Shown: positions 23,517-31,969 of the stretch, piece after piece
How the letters are laid out: each line of letters begins with the position of its first letter
Position numbering within the stretch: position 1 is the first letter of the stretch
Assembly (NCBI GenBank): GCA_049315325.1
Contig: JBMOKJ010000002.1
Coordinates: forward strand, 1 to 64,000
Length of the DNA: 64,000 bases
Direction of reading: 5' to 3'
DNA from: CAXXIC01 sp049315325
Lineage (GTDB): Bacteria > Bacteroidota > Bacteroidia > Bacteroidales > UBA7332
The notes under the pieces: generated by a model
Told to the model about the DNA's origin: nothing
Seen by the model: only the letters and a program-made list of their open reading frames with translations
Databases searched by the model: none
Made by a program: the position numbers and the translations under genes

Positions 23517-25808
23517 ATGATAAGGAAAGCATTTCTTTTGGGCTCTTTTTTCGTTTTTGCCTCAAGCCTTTTTTCGCAAAACAATTTGGCTAAAAATCAG
23601 AAAGTAAAGGTCAGTTCTCCTTCGGGCTATTCAACGGCAGTGGTCGATGGCGTGGTTTCCGATCAATCGCAATGGACAAGTGTAGGTGAAAAGCAACCTT
23701 CGTTAATTGTGTTTTTCAGTCAGAGACAAACCATAGGTGGCGTGCACATCTATTTTGGCCAGCCCAAAAACAAACTAGTTGAAGATTTCAGGGTAGAGTT
23801 TGCCAAAGATGGAAAGTGGCAAACGATTCCTTCGGGAGTTATTTTAGGGAATAAATTCGACGCTGTGTCCATAGCGTTCGATGCAACTGTGTCGGTGGTT
23901 ACCGATTCGCTCCGTTTTCTCTTTACGAAAACAAATCAGAAGGACGTTACGGTGCGCGAAATCACGGTTTGGCCTAATTTCAAACAGGGAATTCCGCCTT
24001 TGGGTACTGAAATCACTGGTTACGAGGCTCATCCCGAACCTTATGTGCCGAAAATATACATCAATCAGAGTGGATTCAACGTGGGTAAACCGAAACGATT
24101 CACCGCGCCTCTTGTCGACGATGGAACACCCTTCCGCATTGTAGAGGTAGGCACACAAAAGAGCCTTTTTAGTGGAAAAGTGGAGAAACACATTGGCGAT
24201 TTCTCTGCATTCGAACCCCAGAGCAACAAAGAATTTGTGATTTTGGCCGACACCTTCAAATCGTTCCCTTTCCGTGTTGGACAGTGGTGGATTGAGCGTG
24301 TGACCTACCAAAATGCGATGAATTTTATGATTGATAGCCGTCATTACGTAGGAAACTACACAAAAAAATGCTCGGGAACCTACAGTTGGCGCGACGACTC
24401 TCATTTTGGTTGGGAACTACATACATTAGTGCCTCAATACCTTTCTAACCCGATGGCGTATGAAAGAATGCCTCATCAAGTGAAGTATCAGGCATCGACC
24501 GATACCACACTTTGGGGTGTGCTCAAGCCCTTCAGTGAAAATGCTCCCGATATAGTGAAATTGATACATTGGGCAGCCGATGTGATTGTTTCACAAAAGC
24601 TGACTCACGAACATTTCAAGGGTCAATTGGCTTATTTCCTCTATGCGTGGCCCTACATCAAGCAATGGATGCCACAACAGAACTACGATGTTGTGAAGAA
24701 ATTTGCACTCGAGGTGTGGCATTTAGACACCGTTGATCAGCAATATGCTTACAATGAGAGTCAGGGACACAATATGTTGGCGTTAAAAACAAAAATCGGA
24801 TCCACCAAAGGGGCATTGCCTCCTGGCGCATCGGTGATTCCAAATCTGATGATGTATGAAGTTGCTAAAAGAGACAAAATGAAGGATGCCGATCTCTATT
24901 TCAAAGCAGCTTACAATCAGGTGGAATGGATGGTGCAGAAACTCGATTGGAATGATCCTATTACGACAAAAGGACAGCGAATGAGCGAATTTATTACCAT
25001 GACCAGCCTTGCCTATATGCTGAAGCAATATCCTGAACAGGCACCAAAGGCATTAAAGGAGAAAATAAATGCGTGGGCTGATGTGGTGATTAGGCGCTCT
25101 GACAATATGTGGGATTTCCGCAAACTGGAGGATAATGATCAGTGGTGCCCCACCGGAAGTTCTCCACAACAGTGGAATGAAACGGGCAATATTGTCGGAT
25201 TTCCTGCCGCAGTGCTCTCGATGATCGAATGGGCAGATAGCAAACCCAATGCAGACAGGTTGATGCAAATTGCATTTGCACAGATGGATAACTCTTTTGG
25301 GCGAAACCCGTGCGGACGCCACTGCTCGTTCGACGCGGCTACCGAAATAGAAGGGGTAGATTTAGGTTGGTATCATCAGTCTCCCGGAGGGATTGGGCAA
25401 CTCGAGAATGCGCGATTTGTGCTCGACGGGTCACCAAAAAATGCCCATTATCCCTATCACCCCGAGCGAGGTGATATCGGATGGACCGAAGGTTGGATTT
25501 CGTTTAATACGGCCTACAACATTAGCTTGACCTATATGGCTGCTCACGATACCCGATGGGAAATTAAGCGCAGCAAAAATGGAGTGACACTCCGACTTCA
25601 AGCACCTCTGAATTTCGATTACAATGCAAAAGAGTTTGTTTGGGTCGATTGGAAAGACAGCAAAGGAAAAACGACAAAGATTAAATTGGTAGAAGAGAGC
25701 GAAAATTCACCTTGGTTTTCTATTTCGCTTAAATGGCCTGCCACGACCAGTGTAGCGTCTTACGGGTTGGGGTATTTTAAGAAAAGTATCGCAGTTTCAG
25801 CAAAATAA
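23517..25808 (+). CDS. GH9-like (six-hairpin) secreted glycoside hydrolase with N-terminal discoidin-like domain
   Basis: 763 aa. Signal peptide about 1-20 (VFASSLFSQN). Residues about 25-150 look like an F5/8C discoidin domain (NLAKNQKVKVSS, ITVWPNF). Residues about 175-265 begin IYINQSGFNVGKPKRFTAPL, the Ig-like domain typical of GH9 enzymes. The rest is an alpha/alpha-barrel candidate with YSWRDDSHFGWELH, NETGNIVGFPAAVL and MDNSFGRNPCGRH (compare the GH9 NPxG segment). The exact DAGD catalytic motif of GH9 is not evident, so family and activity are tentative. It diverges from the GH5 gene and may act on the same polysaccharide. Confidence 0.75.
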   Translation: MIRKAFLLGSFFVFASSLFSQNNLAKNQKVKVSSPSGYSTAVVDGVVSDQSQWTSVGEKQPSLIVFFSQRQTIGGVHIYFGQPKNKLVEDFRVEFAKDGKWQTIPSGVILGNKFDAVSIAFDATVSVVTDSLRFLFTKTNQKDVTVREITVWPNFKQGIPPLGTEITGYEAHPEPYVPKIYINQSGFNVGKPKRFTAPLVDDGTPFRIVEVGTQKSLFSGKVEKHIGDFSAFEPQSNKEFVILADTFKSFPFRVGQWWIERVTYQNAMNFMIDSRHYVGNYTKKCSGTYSWRDDSHFGWELHTLVPQYLSNPMAYERMPHQVKYQASTDTTLWGVLKPFSENAPDIVKLIHWAADVIVSQKLTHEHFKGQLAYFLYAWPYIKQWMPQQNYDVVKKFALEVWHLDTVDQQYAYNESQGHNMLALKTKIGSTKGALPPGASVIPNLMMYEVAKRDKMKDADLYFKAAYNQVEWMVQKLDWNDPITTKGQRMSEFITMTSLAYMLKQYPEQAPKALKEKINAWADVVIRRSDNMWDFRKLEDNDQWCPTGSSPQQWNETGNIVGFPAAVLSMIEWADSKPNADRLMQIAFAQMDNSFGRNPCGRHCSFDAATEIEGVDLGWYHQSPGGIGQLENARFVLDGSPKNAHYPYHPERGDIGWTEGWISFNTAYNISLTYMAAHDTRWEIKRSKNGVTLRLQAPLNFDYNAKEFVWVDWKDSKGKTTKIKLVEESENSPWFSISLKWPATTSVASYGLGYFKKSIAVSAK

Positions 25809-25812
25809 GACT

Positions 25813-26205
25813 TTACTGCGGAATTTGTTCGGTCAGAATCTCGTTACCAGCTTTATCGAAGTAGATACACGTCAATGCTTCGAGGTTTACCACCCATTTC
25901 TCTATACCTGATTCGGCACAATCTCGACAAAAGGTGAAATAATCTGTTTCTCCACGCTGATGAGCCTTCAGTCGGCTTACAAACTCAACGCTTCGGGTGT
26001 TGTCGGCTATGGTTAGTTCATCGTACATCGGCTCTGAGGCTGAATCAAATCCATTGCTTCCGAAATAGACCGTTTGGCTATCCTTTACCCGGGTTTCGAA
26101 TGCTTCTACACCCAGCGCTCTGATGTCGCGAATGTATTGTGGGAAATCTGCACCGCTCTTCACTTTGGCGTGTGCTGCTTTTATTTGTGCTACTGTAAAG
26201 GTCAT
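25813..26205 (-). CDS. DUF1398 family protein
   Basis: 130 aa cytosolic protein of the DUF1398 (YbcV-like) family; family members share FTVAQIKAAHAKVKSGADFP, the G-x-x-x-FETRV segment and the central region FTFCRDCAESGIEKWVVN. Often mis-named phage envelope protein; no function is established. It is convergent with the GH9-like gene with a 4-bp gap. Confidence 0.8.
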   Translation of the reverse strand: MTFTVAQIKAAHAKVKSGADFPQYIRDIRALGVEAFETRVKDSQTVYFGSNGFDSASEPMYDELTIADNTRSVEFVSRLKAHQRGETDYFTFCRDCAESGIEKWVVNLEALTCIYFDKAGNEILTEQIPQ

Positions 26206-26245
26206 GTTTTTTTTTAAATGAGGGTTAAGTTGAAATTTTAAGTTG

Positions 26246-26278
26246 AGACCTAACAGGTTTCCAAAACCTGTTAGGTCT
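26246..26278. repeat. Short perfect palindrome (dispersed-repeat type)
   Basis: AGACCTAACAGGTTT / AAACCTGTTAGGTCT, 15-bp arms and a 3-nt loop, between two minus-strand genes. The form matches REP-like palindromes scattered in many Bacteroidota genomes; no T-run, so not a typical terminator. Confidence 0.65.
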
Positions 26279-26282
26279 GCTT

Positions 26283-26672
26283 CTACATCCCTTGCGGTTG
26301 AATAATGCTGTTTCGGTTGCCCTCGGTGTCGAGAAACGACACATAGATGCCAAAGCCCAGAATTTCCATCGGTTCGCCCAGCACAGTGCCACCGTTCTTG
26401 GTTATTTTCTTCATCGCTTTACGCACATCCTCTACGCCAATCACTATGGAGGGATATTGCTCCGGCCAATCGGGTTTGGCGGGATAGAAGCCACCATCGA
26501 TTGACCCTGCCGGAAAGCCCGGTTTGGCATCGTCCACCGCAGTCTGTGCCAAAATATAATTGCCCGATTGCGCACCTAAATCAGTTATCTTCCAACCAAA
26601 TGTGGCTTTGTAAAATTTGGCTATTCGCTTTCCATCCTCATAAGGAAGCTCAAAATGTACTACTGGATTCAT
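26283..26672 (-). CDS. VOC family (glyoxalase/bleomycin-resistance fold) protein
   Basis: 129 aa with the paired beta-alpha-beta-beta-beta fold: VVHFELPYEDGKRIAKFYKATFGWKI in the N-half (given from residue 3; the motif is HFELP..FYKATFGW) and YPSIVIGVEDVRKAMKKITKNGG in the C-half. The substrate is not inferable; metal ligands His and Glu are at the expected ends of strands. Ordinary housekeeping-type accessory gene. Confidence 0.85.
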   Translation of the reverse strand: MNPVVHFELPYEDGKRIAKFYKATFGWKITDLGAQSGNYILAQTAVDDAKPGFPAGSIDGGFYPAKPDWPEQYPSIVIGVEDVRKAMKKITKNGGTVLGEPMEILGFGIYVSFLDTEGNRNSIIQPQGM

Positions 26673-26692
26673 AATTTGATGATTTTAATTTT

Positions 26693-27406
26693 TTAAAGTG
26701 CAAAGTCAACCATCAATGGAGAATGGTCGCTATGCTTTATCCAATCTTCGTAAGTGCCAACTTCAATTCCTTTTACCTTTTCATAAGTGGTATGAGTTGT
26801 AAAACAATAGTCAATATGATAAGGTTTGTTTTTGTTTCTTTGAAGGAAGAAAATTGGGTGAATTTCTTTGCCTTGTTCTTGTTCAAAGAATTTGTGATAG
26901 ATGCTAATAATCTCTTTTTCAACTAATTTGCTAACCACCGATGAATGGTTTCCTATTCGATGTGTTTTATCCCAAATTTTGTTACTATTAAAGTCGCCAG
27001 TCAGAATTGTTTGTTTTTCAGTCAATAATGTATCGTAGTAATTAACTGCTTTCCATACTTGCTCAATATATTGTCCTTCAGGATCAGTCTTGTTATTCGC
27101 CCAAATTGCAAATAGTGTAAAGTCAAGTTGTTCGCTCGTAACTGAAATAGGAATAATGAATTTTATATTTTCATTGTATTCTTTGTGAAGCTGAAACTTA
27201 TATTCACAGTATGAAAAAATTCCGATTCCTTTATGCTTGTTATCTCCAAACCATAAGAAGTCATTCGGAGGTTGTGTTGTAGAGTTAAATAATAATTTGT
27301 CAGGGTGTTCACATTCTTGTATAACTAAAATGTCCGGTTTGTGAATCAGAATTGTATCTGCTTTCTTCCTAAACGCTCCCTGGCAGTTCCATGTAATAAG
27401 TCTCAT
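26693..27406 (-). CDS. Endonuclease/exonuclease/phosphatase (EEP) superfamily protein
   Basis: 237 aa DNase I-like metal-dependent phosphoesterase. Canonical motifs in order: ITWNCQGAF, VIQECEHP (metal Glu), ILTGDFNSN (catalytic Asp/Asn), IDYCFTTH and SDHSPLMVDF (catalytic His). No signal peptide, so cytosolic; nuclease or phosphatase cannot be decided. AT-rich. Upstream on its own strand lies GTTAGAACCAATAAAAT, resembling the junctions before the next genes of this minus-strand series. Confidence 0.9.
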   Translation of the reverse strand: MRLITWNCQGAFRKKADTILIHKPDILVIQECEHPDKLLFNSTTQPPNDFLWFGDNKHKGIGIFSYCEYKFQLHKEYNENIKFIIPISVTSEQLDFTLFAIWANNKTDPEGQYIEQVWKAVNYYDTLLTEKQTILTGDFNSNKIWDKTHRIGNHSSVVSKLVEKEIISIYHKFFEQEQGKEIHPIFFLQRNKNKPYHIDYCFTTHTTYEKVKGIEVGTYEDWIKHSDHSPLMVDFAL

Positions 27407-27433
27407 ATTTTATTGGTTCTAACTGTCCTGGCC

Positions 27434-27456
27434 AAACGGGATTTCAAATCCCGTTT
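27434..27456. repeat. REP-like palindrome 1
   Basis: AAACGGGATT-TCA-AATCCCGTTT, perfect 10-bp arms with 3-nt loop, followed by T-rich sequence. Confidence 0.65.
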
Positions 27457-27509
27457 ATTTTTTATTGTTATGATTTTTAATCCGACAAATAGGTTTTTCC
27501 CTTATTGGT

Positions 27510-27526
27510 AAGGATTACAAATCCTT
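27510..27526. repeat. REP-like palindrome 2
   Basis: AAGGATT-ACA-AATCCTT, same GGATTnnnAATCC core as its neighbours, 7-bp arms. Confidence 0.5.
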
Positions 27527-27533
27527 TGATATT

Positions 27534-28157
27534 TCAACACGGGATTATAAATCCCGTGGGACGGACTTTTGTTACAAATTTATAAGTGAAATTTATCAAT
27601 TTATTGGATAAATCCCAAGTTGATATTTCAGTATCAACAAGCTCCTTATGTTTTTTAGATATGTCCCGAAGTGAGTTCCCAACAGATTTTCTTAGATACT
27701 CACTCTCGTGCGCTTTATGCTGGCTTATCAGTTGAATCGCCACTTGAGGATTGGTCTTAAAGTACGGACGCCCTGTCCAAATCCTTAATCCCTCTGTAAC
27801 AGCACGACAAACATTAGGATTATTATCACTTAACCAATCCTTAATAACAGGCAATGATTTCTCATATCCTGTATCCATGCAATATTGGTCAAACGATTTT
27901 GCCAGTATTTCCTGAACTTGCCAGCTTTTATCATTGCTCACATTTGTCCTTAGAATCTGAAGTGCAACTGAATCTTTTGATGATAAATACCCCATTAAAA
28001 AGACAGCTAAACTTCGAACCTGATAAAAATCGTTTTCAAATAATTCAATCGCTAATTTCAAGGAGTCTGAAGATGAATCAAATAATTTTCTTGCTTCAAA
28101 TTCTATCGGTTTGAATCCATTTTCTATTTTTGATAATCTGTCAATAATCTCTGTCAT
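27534..28157 (-). CDS. DNA alkylation repair enzyme-like HEAT-repeat protein (AlkD-type)
   Basis: 207 aa all-helical protein. The AlkD-family block is clear: VCRAVTEGLRIWTGRPYFK, NPQVAIQLISQHK and YLRKSVGNSLRDISKKHKEL. AlkD-type proteins excise bulky alkylated bases without flipping them. The protein is a little shorter than AlkD (about 230 aa). Its last residues and stop codon are encoded by a REP-like palindrome (27538-27558), suggesting the repeat inserted at or replaced the original end. Preceded by the long cassette-like palindrome. Confidence 0.85.
   Translation of the reverse strand: MTEIIDRLSKIENGFKPIEFEARKLFDSSSDSLKLAIELFENDFYQVRSLAVFLMGYLSSKDSVALQILRTNVSNDKSWQVQEILAKSFDQYCMDTGYEKSLPVIKDWLSDNNPNVCRAVTEGLRIWTGRPYFKTNPQVAIQLISQHKAHESEYLRKSVGNSLRDISKKHKELVDTEISTWDLSNKLINFTYKFVTKVRPTGFIIPC
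27538..27558. repeat. REP-like palindrome 3, overlapping the end of the AlkD-like gene
   Basis: CACGGGATT-ATA-AATCCCGTG, perfect 9-bp arms, shares the GGGATTnnnAATCCC core with palindrome 1. Encodes the terminal GFIIPC of the AlkD-like protein. Confidence 0.65.
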
Positions 28158-28181
28158 ATAGTGTCGTACGGTTTCTTACAC

Positions 28182-28321
28182 TTGCAGCCAACGGTTCTCG
28201 GCTTGGCGATGTGGCGGAAATCGAAGCACAAATGTTTAGTTTTGCACAAAAGTTCAATCGAAGAACTGAACTTGAATTTAGCACTAAACCCGCCATATTG
28301 CCAAGCCGATGTTAGTGGCAG
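28182..28321 (-). repeat. attC-like imperfect palindrome (site A)
   Basis: About 140 bp. CGGCTTGGCGATGTGGCGG (28199-28217) pairs with CCGCCATATTGCCAAGCCG (28290-28308) over 19 bp with only two G-U pairs; inner short stems GTTTAG/CTAAAC and AAGTTCA/TGAACTT follow. Outside the stem lie GCAGCCAAC (left) and GTTAGTGGC (right), like the AAC/GTT core boxes of integron attC sites. It separates the AlkD-like and nitrilase genes. No integrase gene is in the window, so mobility is inferred only. Confidence 0.55.
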
Positions 28322-28322
28322 T

Positions 28323-29051
28323 TTATTTGGTCTGATTTATTATTTTCTCTGTTTCGGTGTCAAAAATTAGTATTCCTTCATTTTTGTCGTCAAGTTGCCC
28401 TACTAAATTCCCTTGTTTTGTCCATACTGAACTCTGTCCAACACTTTCAAAATTGTCACAGAAGCCAACACAATTAGACATTAAAACTGGGATTGAAAAT
28501 TTCTTTGCAACTGCTGGATAATGTGTCATTGCTTTATTAATTCCGTTTTGCGATTTTGCAACGCTTGCTACATAAATATCAGCTCCAAGTTTTTTTGCAT
28601 TGTCTGAATGGTCTGTTTGTAAACTTTCATAGCAGATTGCTGGTGCGATTTTTTTATTGTCAATTGTCAAAATAATTTGTTCCTCTCCATTTACAAAATA
28701 CGGAGACTCTTCAGAATGTAGTTTTTGTTTTGAATAAGTCTGTCTTGGTGTGTCTGGTTGAAAAATTATCATACTAATTTTTATTCCTGAATTTGACTTT
28801 GTCGGCATACCAAGTCCGATGGTAATTCTATTTTTATTGCTAATTTCTTGGAAGTTGTCAAATTCTTTATCGTCTTGATTTGTTACTAACTCTTTCGCAA
28901 GTTCAGGTTCATAACCTGTAATAGAAAGTTCAGGAAAAAATATTGTGTCCACCTTGTAAGAAATAGCAAGGTCTATCAATTTTTTATGTGTCTTAATATT
29001 TGTAGAAATGTCTCCCTTAATTGATCTTGTTTGTGCTACTGCTATTTTCAT
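28323..29051 (-). CDS. Carbon-nitrogen hydrolase (nitrilase superfamily)
   Basis: 242 aa amidase/nitrilase fold enzyme. The catalytic triad is visible: Glu in FFPELSITGY (about residue 41), Lys in YSKQKLHSEE (about 106) and Cys in APAICYESLQ (about 138). Substrate unknown; small omega-amidase or amide hydrolase functions are typical at this length. It fills the interval between palindromic sites A and B almost exactly, ending 2 bp from site A. Confidence 0.9.
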   Translation of the reverse strand: MKIAVAQTRSIKGDISTNIKTHKKLIDLAISYKVDTIFFPELSITGYEPELAKELVTNQDDKEFDNFQEISNKNRITIGLGMPTKSNSGIKISMIIFQPDTPRQTYSKQKLHSEESPYFVNGEEQIILTIDNKKIAPAICYESLQTDHSDNAKKLGADIYVASVAKSQNGINKAMTHYPAVAKKFSIPVLMSNCVGFCDNFESVGQSSVWTKQGNLVGQLDDKNEGILIFDTETEKIINQTK

Positions 29052-29068
29052 TACGCTGTCATTTTAAA

Positions 29069-29091
29069 TTGCCACTAACGGATGTTGGCAA
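29069..29091 (-). repeat. Short attC-like palindrome (site B)
   Basis: TTGCC-ACT-AAC, GGAT loop, GTT-GGCAA: the same core boxes as site A with the central part missing. The CTA at 29075-29077 is the stop codon (TAG) of the NTN-hydrolase gene, so gene end and site overlap, as in integron cassettes. Confidence 0.5.
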
Positions 29092-30136
29092 CAGTAGTTT
29101 TTAATTTTCGTTTGTTAATAAAATGTCTTGTTGCTATCATAACACCACTGGCAATAATTAAACTTATACAAATTAAAAAAATAAATCCGATATAATCGCT
29201 TGAAGTACTTCCTACAGTTTCTTGTGAAAATAAATCTTTAATCCTAATATTGATTTTGCCTTTTGCTAATTCTTCATCTACTTTCAATACAACAACTTTA
29301 TCAAATTGATGCAAATAATATAAGTAAATAATACCTTTTTTTAAGTCAAAAATATTTGAATACAATGTTTTGTTAAAAATGCCTTCTACGTGCACCAATT
29401 CAAGAATTGATTTAAAATAATCTACTGTTAAACCCTTTTCGCTTTTTAATCTTTTTAGCATCTCATCTGCTTTATTGTATCTAACGCAAGGATAATCCAA
29501 TGCATTTTCAGGATATGCTCTATTGTAATTAGTCGAAATTAAATAGTTCTCACTTTTTTTCTTTTTCGTAAACACAAGTTCTCCCTTTTCATTAACACTA
29601 ATAACTACAGCATTCCCATTTTCATCAGCAAAGAATAATTGATAGCTAATATTTCCAGAATTTGGATACCAATTTTTTCTTTGGTACTTACTTGCAATTT
29701 CTATAACTTCATCAATATTAGCAGCCTTTCTTAAGATTAATACTGGAGTCCATATGGGATATTCCTCATAAGGCGGTCCATAAAATGGTGGAGGTGTAAG
29801 TTCAGAATGCGGATTTATCTTTAATTTTGGGAGAGCATTAGCATCAAAACAAAGGCCTTTTTCATTGATTCCTCCTTGATAGGAATAGTCTTTAAACCCT
29901 AAATAGATACAACCATAATTTCCGTCTGTAGCTGGTTCAGTCCACAAATAGGTTTTGGAGTTGTTATAATCCTCATTGTTGCCAAATAAGACTTTTTCAC
30001 CAACCGATGCAGAAAAAATCGTACATGAACCTGGTACGGGATTAAATAAATTATTTCTGTTTGTCAATTTATGAACTACTATCCAAATCGAAGAAAGAAC
30101 AAGAATTCCAATTAATATATAGTGTCTATTTTTCAT
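29075..30136 (-). CDS. Membrane-anchored NTN-hydrolase (choloylglycine hydrolase / acyltransferase C45-like)
   Basis: 353 aa. An N-terminal membrane helix (about 5-22, YILIGILVLSSIWIVV) is followed by GSCTIFSASVGEKVLFGNNEDY, whose Cys (about residue 38) is the expected N-terminal nucleophile after processing; GINEKGLCFDANALP and NYLISTNYN are further linear-amide-hydrolase-type motifs. A second helix lies near the C-terminus (about 316-335, GFIFLICISLIIASGVMI). Substrate may be an amide of a small acid; not determinable. Stop codon lies in palindromic site B. AT-rich compared with the core genes. Confidence 0.8.
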   Translation of the reverse strand: MKNRHYILIGILVLSSIWIVVHKLTNRNNLFNPVPGSCTIFSASVGEKVLFGNNEDYNNSKTYLWTEPATDGNYGCIYLGFKDYSYQGGINEKGLCFDANALPKLKINPHSELTPPPFYGPPYEEYPIWTPVLILRKAANIDEVIEIASKYQRKNWYPNSGNISYQLFFADENGNAVVISVNEKGELVFTKKKKSENYLISTNYNRAYPENALDYPCVRYNKADEMLKRLKSEKGLTVDYFKSILELVHVEGIFNKTLYSNIFDLKKGIIYLYYLHQFDKVVVLKVDEELAKGKINIRIKDLFSQETVGSTSSDYIGFIFLICISLIIASGVMIATRHFINKRKLKTTVANIR

Positions 30137-30274
30137 TTTTTTAATTATTGGTTGGATTTTTAATACTATTGTTGATTATTTTTCTTACATTGTTGATAAT
30201 CAGATTTATATAGATTTTTGTTGTTGAGTTATTATTGCATATACAGGAATTAACATTTAGTATTTTTACTTTTC

Positions 30275-30298
30275 GGGGCGGAATTCTATTCCGTCCCC
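30275..30298. repeat. REP-like palindrome (GGACGGAAT type)
   Basis: GGGGCGGAAT and ATTCCGTCCCC form a stem with one bulged T. The equivalent place before radA at 32.02 kb keeps only the right half (TATTCCGTCCC). Confidence 0.5.
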
Positions 30299-30443
30299 TT
30301 ATATATTATAATGAACTGCGTTCCAACTACAAATAGATTGTTTATTTCGATGTTTAAAATCTGAAAGTATCGAATTTTTATTAACAAACAATTATCAAAA
30401 CGTCAGAAATTCGCCATACTTTTGATTTTATAATACTCTATTG

Positions 30444-30487
30444 ATTCTCCCAAGATTCTCCCAAGATCCTCCCAAGATGCTCTCAGA
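30444..30487. repeat. Four 11-bp iterons, set 1
   Basis: ATTCTCCCAAG, ATTCTCCCAAG, ATCCTCCCAAG and degenerate ATGCTCTCAGA, end to end. The related set before the intact radA has the same number and period but another unit sequence. Confidence 0.7.
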
Positions 30488-30659
30488 ACGGCTTTTGCAA
30501 AAAGGCGTTGAGGAATTCTGACAATTTGTCAGCAAAGCTAAACCAACTGATTGTCTTTTTGATAAATGCTCTGCCTCCATTTTTTACTTTGCATGGTACG
30601 TCAATTCCTTTTCAATGCACTTCTTACTCGCTCTCCTTGAGAGAGGTCTTTATGTTTCT

Positions 30660-30874
30660 GGTAATTTCTTCCTTCACGTCCATTTATTCCCCAACATTTT
30701 TTATCTTTACCCCATTAAATAAACTTTGCGACTTATCACTTTTGCGTTCAAATCATTATGGCAAAAACAAAAACACTATACGTCTGCACCGAGTGTGGAG
30801 CCGATTCGCCCAAGTGGGTGGGCAAATACCCCACGTGCGGCAGTTGGAATAGCTATGTGGAATAGGTAGTGAGC
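30660..30874 (+). repeat. Direct repeat of the radA 5' region, copy 1
   Basis: 215 bp identical to 32314-32528 except for two bases (G to A and G to T, both in the coding part). Contains the radA upstream region and codons 1-39. Confidence 0.95.
30758..30865 (+). pseudogene. radA: Truncated radA copy (35 codons)
   Basis: Reads MAKTKTLYVCTECGADSPK like radA, but the third zinc-finger cysteine (residue 24) is Tyr and codon 36 is TAG instead of GAG; similarity ends a few bases later at 30874. It cannot make a RadA protein. It marks the outer edge of a duplication around the beta-lactamase-like gene. Confidence 0.9.
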
Positions 30875-30893
30875 CCGGCAAATATTCTGCATC

Positions 30894-31943
30894 TTAATTT
30901 TTATGTAGATTTTTACGAATAATCCTAATTATACGGTTATAAACAACTTCTAGTGTTGTCCAAGAGTTTCCTCCACTTGTATTCACGAACATAATGACTA
31001 CTGTATCAATATCTTTGTAATAACGTGCGATACTCGAATACCCAGGCAACAATCCAGTATGTTCGTACACATAGATGGAGGAATAAATAGCCTGTTCATT
31101 ATCATTTAATAATGAGCCATTATTCAATGCTCTCATAAAGATTCCTACATCTTGTGCAGTCGCAACCATTGAACCACCCGAGCATACATAATTCTGTGTT
31201 TTTAAATCTCCATCAAATCCAATGTAATAGCCGCTAACCACTTCTCTTATGTCCGCCTCGTTAAGCATCCCAAATGTATGGGTTAAACCATGGGTATCCA
31301 AGATCTCTTTTTTTATATATTGTCGATGGCTATAGCCCAATACTTTATCAAGTATATTACCAATCAGCAGATAATTTGTATTGGAATAGCAATAACGACT
31401 GTCCGGCTTAAAATCGGCAGGTTTATCTAATACCAACTTTAGAAAATCATTGGAGTTAGTCGGTAAATTAGACCAAGGTAATTTAGGGTCATTAATGAAA
31501 TCGGGAATGCCACTTCGATGTTGAAGCATCATTCTCAGTGTAATTAGATTTGCATTTTCAATTCTTCCAGTCAATTCGGGCAAATAATCAGTAAGAGTTT
31601 TATCCAAAGACAAACTTTTGTTATTAATCAATTTAGCCGTAGCCACGGCTATATATAATTTGCTTATGCTGGCAATTTTAAACAATGCTTGAGTATTTGA
31701 AGGAATTTTATGTTCCCTATTTCCCCAACCAGCAGAATAAAATTCAGGCTCTCTGCCTTTTTTATCTATATATACAATAATGCCGTCAAGATGATGACTA
31801 ACTGCATTGTCAACTTGTTCCTGAACAGTATCGGGCAATCGTGCTGTCCATACCCATAAAGCGTCCCAAGGTGTAAATGCCATCGTGCAAATTATTGCTA
31901 AGATGGGTATAATTATTTTAAGTGATCGTTTTATAAGTTTCAT
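30894..31943 (-). CDS. Serine hydrolase, beta-lactamase/class C PBP-like family
   Basis: 349 aa with an N-terminal hydrophobic export signal (about 8-22, LKIIIPILAIICTMAF). Active-site motifs of the class C/PBP4* fold: SxxK as ASISKLYIAV (about residue 92-96), YxN as YCYSNTNYLL and HTG as YEHTGLLPGYSS near the end. Likely an envelope peptidase or esterase; beta-lactamase activity is not implied. It lies alone between the two radA 5' copies, on the opposite strand to radA, and begins next to palindromic site C. Confidence 0.88.
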   Translation of the reverse strand: MKLIKRSLKIIIPILAIICTMAFTPWDALWVWTARLPDTVQEQVDNAVSHHLDGIIVYIDKKGREPEFYSAGWGNREHKIPSNTQALFKIASISKLYIAVATAKLINNKSLSLDKTLTDYLPELTGRIENANLITLRMMLQHRSGIPDFINDPKLPWSNLPTNSNDFLKLVLDKPADFKPDSRYCYSNTNYLLIGNILDKVLGYSHRQYIKKEILDTHGLTHTFGMLNEADIREVVSGYYIGFDGDLKTQNYVCSGGSMVATAQDVGIFMRALNNGSLLNDNEQAIYSSIYVYEHTGLLPGYSSIARYYKDIDTVVIMFVNTSGGNSWTTLEVVYNRIIRIIRKNLHKN

Positions 31944-31969
31944 TTATTGAATTTGCAATGAACTTTCTC

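Larger units (their letters stand above)
30137..30893. other. Gene-free stretch with repeats and a radA 5' fragment
   Basis: 757 bp. It holds a GGGGCGGAAT palindrome (30275-30298), a stretch about three-quarters similar to 32.03-32.16 kb, four 11-bp iterons (30444-30487) and the 215-bp copy of the radA 5' end (30660-30874). The 114-codon open frame across it is not credible as a gene. Confidence 0.7.

Noticed and set aside
26246..26278. CRISPR-like repeat
   Set aside because: A single palindrome with no spacing series; no cas genes or regularly spaced repeats were seen anywhere in the window.
28161..28370. 69-codon frame over palindromic site A
   Set aside because: It lies in the inverted repeat and crosses into the nitrilase gene on the other strand.
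30508..30852. 114-codon plus-strand open frame upstream of the radA fragment
   Set aside because: It runs through the duplicated radA leader in another frame and reads the radA start codons out of frame; the matching DNA before the real radA has no such frame.
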